From: Bacteroidota bacterium | GTDB lineage: Bacteria > Bacteroidota > Bacteroidia > Chitinophagales > Chitinophagaceae | Assembly (NCBI GenBank): GCA_023437225.1 | Contig: JAEZGS010000023.1 | Coordinates: forward strand, 105,824-169,823 | Length of the DNA: 64,000 nucleotides | Direction of reading: 5' to 3' | Shown: positions 1-9,800 of the stretch, one piece after another | How the letters are laid out: every line of letters starts with the position of its first letter | Position numbering within the stretch: the first letter of the stretch is position 1 | The notes under the pieces: generated by a model | The model's input: the letters and a program-made list of their open reading frames with translations, nothing else | Databases searched by the model: none | Told to the model about the DNA's origin: nothing | Made by a program: the position numbers and the translations under genes

Positions 1-1520
1 CATTTGATGTTAATAAAGGATTTGCGTTGAATGGTAAGCCGATGAAACTAAAGGGAGGATGTGTGCATCACGATAACGGACCCTTAGGTGCAAAAGCGTT
101 TGACAGGGCCGAAGAACGCCGCATTGCGCTATTGAAGGCAAGTGGATTTAACGCGATACGTTGTGCACACAATCCGCCATCGCAGGCATTTCTTGACGCT
201 TGTGATCGATTAGGAATGTTGGTTATTGATGAGGCATTTGACATGTGGCGGTTGCCTAATAATCCTCACGACTATCATTTGTATTTTGATAAGCACTGGA
301 AATCGGATATCGAAAGCATGGTATACCGCGACAGGAACCATCCTTCGATCATCATGTGGAGCATAGGAAATGAAATAAAAGAAATGGAGAACCCTGCGGT
401 AATCGAAGTTGCCAAAATGCTTCGCGATCATATCAAATCCATCGACACAACCCGGCCCGTGACTGCTGCTGTGAATAACCTGCGCCCGCAAAAAGACCCA
501 TACTTCTCTGTGTTTGACGTTGCAGGGTATAATTACGCAGCAGGAGGTGATCATCTAAAAAAAAGTATTTATTCGGAGGATCATGATCGTGTTCCTGCTC
601 GGGTAATGTATGGAAGCGAGTCATATCCCCTTGAGGCATTCAGCGCATGGATGGGTGTCGCAGATCATCCATGGGTGATCGGAGATTTCGTTTGGACGGC
701 ATTTGATTACATCGGTGAGGCAAGTATCGGATGGCGTGGTTATTGGCAGGAAAGTAATTTCTTTCCATGGAACCTGGCATACTGCGGCGATATAGATATC
801 TGCGGATGGAAGCGCCCCCAATCGTATTATCGCGATGCACTTTGGAAAGAAAATCAATTATCCATTTTCGTGCGGCCGCCATCTCCATCGTTTCCTATTA
901 ACCCGGATAAACAATCCTGGAGCAAGTGGGAATGGGACGACGTGGTGAGCGACTGGAACTGGAAGGGAAATGAAGGCAGGGCAATGGAAGTTGTTGTTTA
1001 TTCATCCTGTCCTGCTGTTGAATTGTTCCTCAATGGACGTTCATTAGGGAAACAAAAAACCGATCGTTCCAACAAGTTTACTGCAACGTTTAAGGTGGAC
1101 TATCAGCCGGGTGTTCTAAAAGCTGTTGGTATAGATGGGAAGCGAGCCGTGGCAAACGCGATACTGCAAACGACATCGACACCTGCGGCAATAAAGCTGA
1201 CGGCTGATAAAAAAACGATCGTTGCCAACAACCAGGATCTTTCTTATGTAACCGTTGAAATCGTTGACAACGCAGGCATTCGTGATCAAAAGTTCGATGG
1301 TCAGCTTAGCTTCACAATTGATGGTCCCGCAACAATTATTGCTGTTGCCAATGCAAATCCCGTAAGCATCGAAAGTTATCAATCAAATAAAAGAAAAGCC
1401 TGGCGTGGCAGATGTATGGTCATACTTCGTTCCACGAAGCAAGCCGGCATAATCACTTTGCAAGCGACTGCTAACGGACTCCCTTCCGGATCTGTGCGCA
1501 TCACGTCTGCAACACCATGA
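1..1520 (+). CDS. Glycoside hydrolase family 2 protein (beta-galactosidase-like), 5' end outside the window
   Basis: The reading frame is open from the first base, so the N-terminal jelly-roll domain lies upstream of the window. The first visible residues (FDVNKGFALNGKPMKLKGG) are the usual entry to the GH2 TIM barrel. Counting from the TTG at 27, the motif WSIGNE carries the probable acid/base Glu116, and MYGSES carries the probable nucleophile Glu198; HPWVIGDFVWTAFDY follows. After the barrel comes a DUF4982-like beta-sandwich (around residues 320-380, motif VELFLNGRSLGKQ) and a C-terminal Ig-like GH2 domain. The family hydrolyses terminal beta-galactosides, glucuronides or mannosides, usually in the periplasm; the substrate cannot be told from this fragment. 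It could belong to a polysaccharide locus to the left. No terminator was seen in the 158-base gap after it. Confidence 0.93.
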   Translation, partial: FDVNKGFALNGKPMKLKGGCVHHDNGPLGAKAFDRAEERRIALLKASGFNAIRCAHNPPSQAFLDACDRLGMLVIDEAFDMWRLPNNPHDYHLYFDKHWKSDIESMVYRDRNHPSIIMWSIGNEIKEMENPAVIEVAKMLRDHIKSIDTTRPVTAAVNNLRPQKDPYFSVFDVAGYNYAAGGDHLKKSIYSEDHDRVPARVMYGSESYPLEAFSAWMGVADHPWVIGDFVWTAFDYIGEASIGWRGYWQESNFFPWNLAYCGDIDICGWKRPQSYYRDALWKENQLSIFVRPPSPSFPINPDKQSWSKWEWDDVVSDWNWKGNEGRAMEVVVYSSCPAVELFLNGRSLGKQKTDRSNKFTATFKVDYQPGVLKAVGIDGKRAVANAILQTTSTPAAIKLTADKKTIVANNQDLSYVTVEIVDNAGIRDQKFDGQLSFTIDGPATIIAVANANPVSIESYQSNKRKAWRGRCMVILRSTKQAGIITLQATANGLPSGSVRITSATP

Positions 1521-1678
1521 GCCAATTCAATTATCAAGTTCAAACATAGAATATTATCTATTGATGTAACGGCCATAACCATTGCAATTGTCGACGAACC
1601 AGTATATATTGTAATTCCGATTTTCCTCCCTTTGTAAGCGCCCTCCGTCAAAATTCTTCACATACATCAACCTGTTCT

Positions 1679-4600
1679 ATGAACCACGACCAACTGCGGG
1701 CGTCCCAGCCTAATGATCCATCCATTCGTGTATCAAGGAGAGATGTGCCGTTCATCAGCAGCCAGGTACCAGGAAGCATTCCCGACTGGGCAAGAGGTGC
1801 CGCGGTTGTTGAATCAACTGGTCCTTTTTTTACCGATGAAGGCAAACCAATATGGTTTGATCATTTTCGTGTGGTTCAACTAATACAGGTATGTATGCAG
1901 GGTGCACCGCGACCCATCATGTTGTTGCCGCTGGAAGTGTTAGACCGACCATTAATACGCGATCCGCGGATGTTCAGGATTGCAAAAGGATCGGTTTGGA
2001 TACATGCGGATCTCTTCAATACTACAGCACCGGATAATTACTATTGCGGTCTCACTGTGAGTGGTGGCTTTCTTCGATTGTCGCAGGTGATCGCAGGAGA
2101 AAACAATAAGATCACCATCCCCACTGGCATTGAAGTATCGGTTGAGCTGGACCTGGAACAACCAGAAATAGCAGAACAATCGCCTGATGAACATGGCATC
2201 GATGTTAAAGAATCAAAGATCGATCTGCCGAAGAAATTTGCATTCACATTCAGTCATACTACTAAAACATTCAGTGCTGAAAAAGCATCGTGGGATCTGT
2301 TTGGACAGAAAATCAAATTCGACTTCGACACTACTCAACCCATGCGATGGGAGCAGCTGCTCAATCGCATCGCAATACCATATAAAGCCGATGTTGCAGA
2401 ACTTGATGTTCAAAAAAGTAAGAGTCCTTTCTGTACAATAACAGGTCGTGCTCCTATTGTGAGCAGTGCATGGTTATTATCAACTACTGCCATTGACATT
2501 AATGCACCGCTTCAGGCTGAAGGAATTGGCGCGATGGCCGTAGGCGTGATCGAAGGGCTTAATGTTACATATTCAGGATTGAAAGATGCAAATCTTAAAG
2601 AGTCTTCCAATACCTCGTTGCTTAATGCAATGGTGATGCTGATGCCTGGGCGATTAAATGTATCTACATTATTTGCAAGAAATATTACGGGCAGGCAGCG
2701 TTTCGATTTGTGGCGCGGCGATGCAACTGATGCGATTGAGATGCCTTTGCAGTACATCGATCTTGAGTTCACGAAACAGTTTTTTTTCTTCTACGATGCA
2801 ACACAAAAAGGGGTTGAGACGGTTGCTGTTCAAACTAACTGCAGGGCAAATATCAACAAGCCTGTAGCGGCCGACGGGCAAGCGTTTCCATTGGAAAGCC
2901 TGCAAACTTTGTGCTCTATCAGTATGAGTCAGGATAAGAAGCGTGTGATTCTTTTTGATGATAATTTACTGCAGGATAACTGGTCAAAAACATACAAGCC
3001 CATCCCCGGTGTACCGGAGCAGCCATTACAATTTGAAAGCCATGCGATCGCATTAAATAATGCATTGTTGACGGTAAGTCCTGTGTATGGTTTCATGCTG
3101 AATGGTGAATTGAAAGATGAATCCAGTTTTGCTAATTGCTCACTTGCCGTTTCATTTGGTTTGCTTCGATATCTTCCTACATTACCCGACCCCTATGCTG
3201 CAAACGTGAGTTTATTTATGAGAAGAGGCCGGTTTACGCCAGATGAGAACAGGCATTTTCTAGCGGAGATCATCGGTTTGCTGACCTGCAATATGACCTG
3301 GCAGTCATTTGATGAACCGCAATTGAATTTTGTTTTTGGAAACCGACCGGCCAATATTCCTTATGCGCTTGCGAACTCCACTGTTGCAAGCAATGTTACA
3401 GGGCAGGTGGGTATTGAGAAGCTTAAAGACGTTGAGTTTCTTGAAGAATTTACAAAAGTTACTACACAACGCGAAGCAGCGCTTCGAACAAGCAGTTGGA
3501 CGGCAGTGAATGACAATGAAGAGGAAAGTCGCGCCGCCATTGAACAGGAAATGCGTCAATGGATGGTTGCACATCAGCGATTGTCGGGCAATCGAACAAG
3601 ACCATTCATGAACGGATTTACATTGCTTGATGTAAGCACGAATGCGGATCTGATGGGCGTGAACTTTGCGTTCGCAACCGACAACTATATTTACGATCGT
3701 ACACATGTTGCGAAGAATCAGATAGAAGGAAATCCCCTCACTATAAACGGTCTTGATGTACATGCAACGAGTCGACTTGTACAGGTATATGCACTCCCGC
3801 AGATCAGTTGGGAGCCGATGATCAATCTATCTGAAGTGAGTAATGATCTTACCGATCCTTATCCCGGCATTCTATATTTTTTAAATGATGGCACGCCTGC
3901 ATATCTCGCTAATCTTGGAAATGAGCAGGTAAATCTGGCACCGCTTCCATTAACGCAGAAGGTAACCGAGTTATACAATAACGAGGATGTTCCATTGTGG
4001 AGTTATTTCACGTTATCGAACGGAATGCTTGCCGTGGGCATGTATTACGAGTATGACGGACAGAAGCCTGTTGTAGAATTGATACGTGCTACGTTCAATG
4101 GAATTCTGGAGTCGGGTTTACAGGTGAAGACTGTCGGTTTCTATGATAATATCAACAAGCATCGAAAGTTTCTTGGTAGTGCTCATCAGCTCAGCAATAT
4201 CAATAATCTTCTTTTCCCGGGCACCAATAACCGGAGTGTGTTATCGGGAAGTGTTACTGAAATTTTCAATGATGAGTTCGGCTCACTGGGTGGATTTGAT
4301 CTGGATAAATATATTCCACTCGAGCGATATGATTTCAGTGGTTATGGTGCAAACGTGTTCAGTCATTGGGTCAATGCAAATGCTGCGATCGCGCAAACAT
4401 CGCAGGCGATGTTTGATGTATGGCGTGGACGCACCGCGCATGAAGTGATACAGGTTAAGAGTGTGATCTATCCCTGGGGAATCAGGGTAGTGAGAACCAT
4501 TACGATCTATCGCGGAAGCAATGGATTTCCATGGCGAACAGATAGTGGATGGAAAGCAGAGAGTGATGGCATATTTGATTTCCGCACTCCCATCAAGGAC

Positions 4601-6634
4601 AGCAGTGACCCGACAGTGCAGGCAGCGCTAGAAGTTGAGCGGGATCGCACCTATATATTTCATCCAGGAATGGTAGAGGGTGTTTATAATGTGCGAAACA
4701 TAAAGGAAGATACTACGCTCGCACCTTATAAAACCACCTGGACAAAAACAACTGGGGTATATATAGACGACCAGGGACATCCTAAAGCAGCCCCACCACC
4801 ACCTGAGGATTCTCCACTCGAAGTAAAGTTGATAGCGGTTTACTTTGATGCTGATGTGCAGATAGATAACGTAACACAGGGAGCGAAAAATGGTAAGGTG
4901 TTCACACAGCGCATGCTTGGGTATCTACAGTTGAGACCGCGCGGCGTATTCATTGATGCCGAGGATTTCGCTTCCATGCTAACAAAAATGGATGGCATTG
5001 GCGGACCTGTTGATTGCATCGTCAATATCAATAACAGCAAACAATCCATGCGTATATCGCGGGTGGAAGTGAAGCCTTCAATGGATGCATTGAATCGTCG
5101 CGTATTTGTGGTGGCAGCAAAGGGAACTCCAATATTGCCGAAGGATGGAAGCTGGAGTGTTGTTGAACACAACCTTGCAACAAAAGAAGTGTTGCCATTA
5201 AGCGGTAATGACGTGGTGCCTCTTGTTCGTGAAGGGGAGCGAATATTTCCTGATCTCAAGAAGCAGGATTATCAACAGGATAAGGATCTTAAGCCGGTGA
5301 ACGTTGCTGAGCAATCAGAATTATTCAAGGCTTTGGATGCACGTGCGAAGCAGTTTGGATTTCTTCAGAGCACCGGTGAAAACAAGATCCTGTTTCGCAA
5401 CCCGCTATTTGAGAAAGACACTGATATCTTAAAGGGAAGTGTGCCAGATCTTGCAGATGCATATAGACTGCTTAACAGTAAGGGCATCTTTCCAAAACTG
5501 GAAGACCTTCCAAAGATTACCGAGATGTCCGGTGATTTTGTGATGAACATAAAAGAGGAAGGATATAAACTGCTGAACAAGCTTGATCCTGTAAAGAAGC
5601 TCAGCCAGGAGCTGCCTAAAGGACCATGGTATATTGTAGATACAAAGGATGTGAAGGTGTACATCGAATACCAGGGCAAAGAAAATGGAGCCGATAAGAA
5701 AGCATTTTTAGATTTAGATATCGACAGCGCCGCGCAAACATGGTTGAACAAAATGAATGACATAACGATGTTTGTCGACCTTGGTGCAAGTTTCGAAAAG
5801 GTGTTACTGATCCGCGGAAAATTTGATACAAAGAAAGGGTCCGCACCCAACTTCATCGAACCGGTATTGGAGTTTGGACCGCAATTGAAACCGGTTTACG
5901 ACATACTGGTTTTATTGAGCGAGCTCGCTGTGAATCCGAACTATACAGACATCTTAAAGAAGGGACTTAAGATAGCGATGAGCAACAGTCCCAATAACTG
6001 GGAGTACAAATTCCAGGCAGATAAGGAGATACCGGTACTTCGTTTTCCACCACCAAACCTTGATACAGCAGCTGCGCCATTGCGATTAGAAGCAGGATTG
6101 AAAGCAGGGGTGTATTTCAATGTTGCGATTCCATTGCCGCCAACTGGCGGGGTGCCAGCACCAAGTGCCGGAGCATTCATTGAATTTTATGGCAAGCTTA
6201 GTGTCATGTGTGCCAGCGTTGGAGTGGGCAGTATTTATGCGGTTGGACAGGTAACAGTAAGAATAAGTGCCGATACCATTGCAGGACCAGCATTGCACAT
6301 GAAGTTTGGATTTGGTGTTGAAGCAGTGGTAGCGTTGCCGGTTATCGGTAGCGTGAGTATCTATTTCGCTGCAGGTGTGGAAATGAGTCTAAGTACAACT
6401 GAGCTCATTATTGGTGGATTCATTTTGTTCCGCGGTCGTGCAGACATACTCGGTGGAATTGTTACTGTAACGATACAGATCGAAGCAAGTGGTAAAGTAA
6501 GAGAACGCATTGGAGGTGCAAGCGGAGAAACAAGCATGGTGGCACAGGTTACATTCAGCCTCGACATCAGTGTATGTTTCATCATTGATATCAGCTTTAC
6601 GGAACAATGGCAGGAGACGAAGCAAATAGCTTAA
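1679..6634 (+). CDS. Very large uncharacterised protein (1651 aa), first of a pair
   Basis: I do not recognise a family. ATG at 1679 opens an uninterrupted 1651-residue frame. There is no signal peptide, lipobox or clear transmembrane helix, so it is probably cytoplasmic or exported by a route without a classical leader. The sequence reads as mostly beta-strand, with short hydrophobic-alternating segments throughout. A proline-rich linker (AAPPPPEDSP) lies near residue 1036. The last 180 residues or so (about 1470-1651) are strikingly rich in Gly, Ala, Val and Ile in alternating strands (for example FGFGVEAVVALPVIGSVSIY) and end in SFTEQWQETKQIA; this could be a beta-barrel or self-assembling module. 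The gene is followed by repeat arrays and then by a second giant gene on the same strand. The pairing suggests a joint role, but that is inference. Structural proteins of a secretion or tail-like particle, or an extracellular adhesin, are possible; no motif decides it. Confidence 0.85.
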   Translation: MNHDQLRASQPNDPSIRVSRRDVPFISSQVPGSIPDWARGAAVVESTGPFFTDEGKPIWFDHFRVVQLIQVCMQGAPRPIMLLPLEVLDRPLIRDPRMFRIAKGSVWIHADLFNTTAPDNYYCGLTVSGGFLRLSQVIAGENNKITIPTGIEVSVELDLEQPEIAEQSPDEHGIDVKESKIDLPKKFAFTFSHTTKTFSAEKASWDLFGQKIKFDFDTTQPMRWEQLLNRIAIPYKADVAELDVQKSKSPFCTITGRAPIVSSAWLLSTTAIDINAPLQAEGIGAMAVGVIEGLNVTYSGLKDANLKESSNTSLLNAMVMLMPGRLNVSTLFARNITGRQRFDLWRGDATDAIEMPLQYIDLEFTKQFFFFYDATQKGVETVAVQTNCRANINKPVAADGQAFPLESLQTLCSISMSQDKKRVILFDDNLLQDNWSKTYKPIPGVPEQPLQFESHAIALNNALLTVSPVYGFMLNGELKDESSFANCSLAVSFGLLRYLPTLPDPYAANVSLFMRRGRFTPDENRHFLAEIIGLLTCNMTWQSFDEPQLNFVFGNRPANIPYALANSTVASNVTGQVGIEKLKDVEFLEEFTKVTTQREAALRTSSWTAVNDNEEESRAAIEQEMRQWMVAHQRLSGNRTRPFMNGFTLLDVSTNADLMGVNFAFATDNYIYDRTHVAKNQIEGNPLTINGLDVHATSRLVQVYALPQISWEPMINLSEVSNDLTDPYPGILYFLNDGTPAYLANLGNEQVNLAPLPLTQKVTELYNNEDVPLWSYFTLSNGMLAVGMYYEYDGQKPVVELIRATFNGILESGLQVKTVGFYDNINKHRKFLGSAHQLSNINNLLFPGTNNRSVLSGSVTEIFNDEFGSLGGFDLDKYIPLERYDFSGYGANVFSHWVNANAAIAQTSQAMFDVWRGRTAHEVIQVKSVIYPWGIRVVRTITIYRGSNGFPWRTDSGWKAESDGIFDFRTPIKDSSDPTVQAALEVERDRTYIFHPGMVEGVYNVRNIKEDTTLAPYKTTWTKTTGVYIDDQGHPKAAPPPPEDSPLEVKLIAVYFDADVQIDNVTQGAKNGKVFTQRMLGYLQLRPRGVFIDAEDFASMLTKMDGIGGPVDCIVNINNSKQSMRISRVEVKPSMDALNRRVFVVAAKGTPILPKDGSWSVVEHNLATKEVLPLSGNDVVPLVREGERIFPDLKKQDYQQDKDLKPVNVAEQSELFKALDARAKQFGFLQSTGENKILFRNPLFEKDTDILKGSVPDLADAYRLLNSKGIFPKLEDLPKITEMSGDFVMNIKEEGYKLLNKLDPVKKLSQELPKGPWYIVDTKDVKVYIEYQGKENGADKKAFLDLDIDSAAQTWLNKMNDITMFVDLGASFEKVLLIRGKFDTKKGSAPNFIEPVLEFGPQLKPVYDILVLLSELAVNPNYTDILKKGLKIAMSNSPNNWEYKFQADKEIPVLRFPPPNLDTAAAPLRLEAGLKAGVYFNVAIPLPPTGGVPAPSAGAFIEFYGKLSVMCASVGVGSIYAVGQVTVRISADTIAGPALHMKFGFGVEAVVALPVIGSVSIYFAAGVEMSLSTTELIIGGFILFRGRADILGGIVTVTIQIEASGKVRERIGGASGETSMVAQVTFSLDISVCFIIDISFTEQWQETKQIA

Positions 6635-6790
6635 GACGGAAAGCGGAAAGCAGAAAGCGGGAAGCGGCTTGAGACGGAAAGCGGGAAGCAGAAAGCGGTA
6701 AGCGGCTTGAGACGGGAAGCGGCTTGAGACGGAAAGCGGGAAGCGGAAAGCGGGAAGCGGAGAATCGGAAAAGCAGAGAAACGGAGATCA
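6635..6790 (+). repeat. Heptad tandem repeat array (GGAAAGC / GGGAAGC type)
   Basis: Directly after the stop codon the sequence consists of imperfect 7-base units GGAAAGC, GGGAAGC and AGAAAGC. They are interrupted by a recurring spacer GGCTTGAGAC that appears three times, giving a higher-order repeat. The array is strongly purine-biased on the plus strand. The same units occur in opposite orientation at 63949-64000. No coding function is supported, although the minus strand happens to be open. Similar phase-of-seven repeats with other core sequences occur at 14428-14477 and 62217-62287. Confidence 0.9.
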
Positions 6791-6876
6791 GCATTCAGCA
6801 TTAGCACACTAACACATTATCACACTAGCACACTACCAGATTAGCATATTAGCATATTAGCACACTAGCACATTAA
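6791..6876 (+). repeat. Octad repeat array (TAGCACAC / TAGCATAT type)
   Basis: This array of 8-base units TTAGCACA, CTAGCACA and TTAGCATA runs up to the start codon at 6879, leaving only ACC between the last unit and the ATG. It therefore occupies the whole leader of the downstream giant gene, and no Shine-Dalgarno sequence is visible. The same units form arrays at 14537-14664 and 54584-54621. Confidence 0.9.
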
Positions 6877-6878
6877 CC

Positions 6879-9800
6879 ATGAAAGCAACCTTATCCATAC
6901 TCACATTGCCGCAGCGTTGGCGTAACAATCAACTCACCATTCGCGTGTTGGTAATGCCGAGGAATTTCAATCCACTTATCGCGGATCAGATGGCACCGGG
7001 AACGGTTGCGTGGGTTGATGCAACAATGGCATTAACTGCGAAACTGATCAGTGATCCATCAAAATATCCATCGATACTTGAAGCCAGCCAGCCATTTGCA
7101 CTTTCAAGTGTAGCAATGCCATCAGGTTTGCGTTCGATATTCGAAGCTATCGACGGACAATTCGGAGGAATACCCATCACCGACGGTTCTAAGCGATTGC
7201 AGAAGGCTAACTCCGGTGAACGAGCGCGTAAGTATCTTCCCGAAAGTTATCGTGCCAGCTTCAACTTTACTTCAGTAAGAACTAACGATGCTGCACTTGA
7301 TGATAGTTATCAGTGTGCGCTTCGCGAAAAAAATCCCATCGATCCAACATTTCAATCAAAGCTCGATTTGAGTTGGGGTAAAGTGTTTGCCTATTGCCTG
7401 CGTCAACCCAAACTCGCAGAGCGTGTAGGATTTATTTATGAAGCAACATTTGCAATTGATCCCACACTACTGGCAGATGGTAGCTGGATCTATGTTGATC
7501 TTGATGATGGATGCAGTTATAAGGATGCCATGATCAATGATCAGCAATTGGTAAAAAGATATGCTGCAAAACTGCCTAAGCTTGCGACGGGCGATGATCG
7601 TCCTTTGTTTTCTGCCGTGCAGTTTCCCGTGCTTGTACAAAATCCTGCACCGGGTGATTCGGAAGACGTGCCTGTATCGCCCTCAAATCTTGATGAACTT
7701 CTGATCGAAACAGCACAGTATGACGATGGCTTCTGCAAGATCGTTCATGCGAATCAGCCCGTAAGCAGTGATTTGCTTCGCGAAAAAGAAGACAAAGATC
7801 TTCCTGTTATTACCGATGCCGGGATTCGACTTGCATGGGACGATGAACAGTTGCTGATTTGGATGAATCGCCAGATAAAAGAAGATGAGAGTTTTGGCGT
7901 CGGCTCAGGACGCAGAACAGACGCGCCTCCCGGCGTTTTGCAATACCGTATTGACGTTCGCATTAAGAGCGATATCGTTCCAAACCCAAATGCCTGGGTT
8001 CCTCTTTGTCGCGTTAGCAACAAACTTGCATTAGAGATTGGAGGCCAGCAGATCGACGCAGCAAATAATGAAGTTGAACTTGGTGTGGAAGTATATCCAA
8101 CGAAACCAGATGCACAATCACAACTGTTTTGGTTGCCGCAATATTTTGCCAATTGGATAGGCAAGAGCCTTGTTCTTCCGGATAATGATGCGATAGAGAT
8201 ATTTAAAAAGGAGGAAAACACAGATCCGGACAGGCAGGCTAAAAAGAATGACAACTATAATATCGCAGGATTAGGTACGATGGAATTATTATACGGTACG
8301 AAGTATGAGTTTCGCGTACGACTTGCAGACGTAACAGGAGGCGGTCCGGAACTACTGGATAATCGCGAATATGATGCACCATCGCCGGAAGGCAGTTGCG
8401 ATTTTCGTCGTATGGTGCAGCCGCAGGCAGTGAGATTATCAACTGAAGTTCCTGAAAAAGATGATGAATATTTTACTGGAGATTCCATTGAATTGCGTCG
8501 TCCTTTGCTTGGCTATCCTTCTGTTTTGTTTACCGGAAAATATCCCAATGCAATTGCAGATCTGATTGCAGATACAGATGCGGCCATCGCAGAGAAACGT
8601 CCCGTTGGTTTACCTGATCCGGATGTTGATGCAGTAGAAGTTCTTGTTGAGGTGAAGTCGCTCGAAATGGACATGTTATTACGTTATGACACAGACAGCA
8701 GGGAAAGTTATGCAAAGCTTTATCTCACCAAACGCTTGCTGCCAGAGGATTATAACGGATCCTTATCGATTCCTCTGACGTTCGTTGATGCAAATGTGCT
8801 CAACTTTACTGATTCACAGGATCTGGGTACGCTTGGGTTGGTGGCTGGCGGTGACAACATAGATGATCATGATGATATTGTTCTTCCGAAATCAAGAGAC
8901 ATACGAATAACCATTCGGCCTGTTGTAAAGAACAAGCCCGAATACTATGCAAAGAATTCCAATTTATGTCGCAAAGGCAAGCCGGTTACCATTATTACCC
9001 GGAGAGAAGGAACCGATGAGCGGTCGTTACTCAAGGATCTTCCGGAAATAGATATGATACGTGCACTATGGCTTCAGCCTGATACGGATACTTATTTAAA
9101 AGCTACACTTACTGAAGTATATGTTGAAAACGCAAGTCCTGTTCATCGAAGCCGGATGATTGAGCGACTCGTTGAATCCATTGACAACTCGATTGAAGTG
9201 GAGAGTAAGGGAATGAGTCTTGTTGGCAAACCGGGATCACGGGTACAATTTGGAGCATCAAGGCTCATAAGGAATAATTTAAGTCCGGATAGCACGAGTA
9301 TTACCATCGCCACAAAAACCGACCTTCTCAACCAATGGATCATTCCGATAACAATGATCCTCGATCGGGACTGGACCTGGGATGGCTTGCAAACTGTGGC
9401 CTTCAAATTCTATCGACAAAAAAAATTCGTTGGTGCTGGTCTTACTGCAGATGAACGTAATGCTATCGAATGGGAGGATGAACAATTGGTGGGCGACATT
9501 GAGATCAAGCAGGCAATCAATGTACAGGCGCTTTATTCTCCTGATAGAAGTCAAACATATCTGTGTTTCATCGATGCGCTGGAGCCTAAGCCTGAACTTG
9601 CTGCGGGCTTCCCTGAAGAAATGATGGTGAAGTACCGAATAGAAGCGAATTACAAATCCATTCCAAATGAAGTGGATGTTTTGAAAGATGATTTGCCAGT
9701 CTTGCAATTACATCTGCCCATGACAACGAAGCCAGCACAGGTGCCGAAAATTGTAAGTGCCGGTTTGGCTCAAAGCAAATATGTTGCTGATGAAATGTAT

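Noticed and set aside
1521..1678. Search for a tRNA, terminator or small gene in the gap after the GH2 gene
   Set aside because: No cloverleaf, hairpin with T-run or supported frame was found.
6597..6794. Minus-strand open frame across the heptad array (repetitive RFPLSAFRL-type protein)
   Set aside because: It is open only because the heptad lacks stop codons in that frame; composition follows the repeat and there is no start context.
6635..6876. CRISPR array
   Set aside because: Units are only 7-8 bases, directly adjacent and without unique spacers; no cas gene is present.
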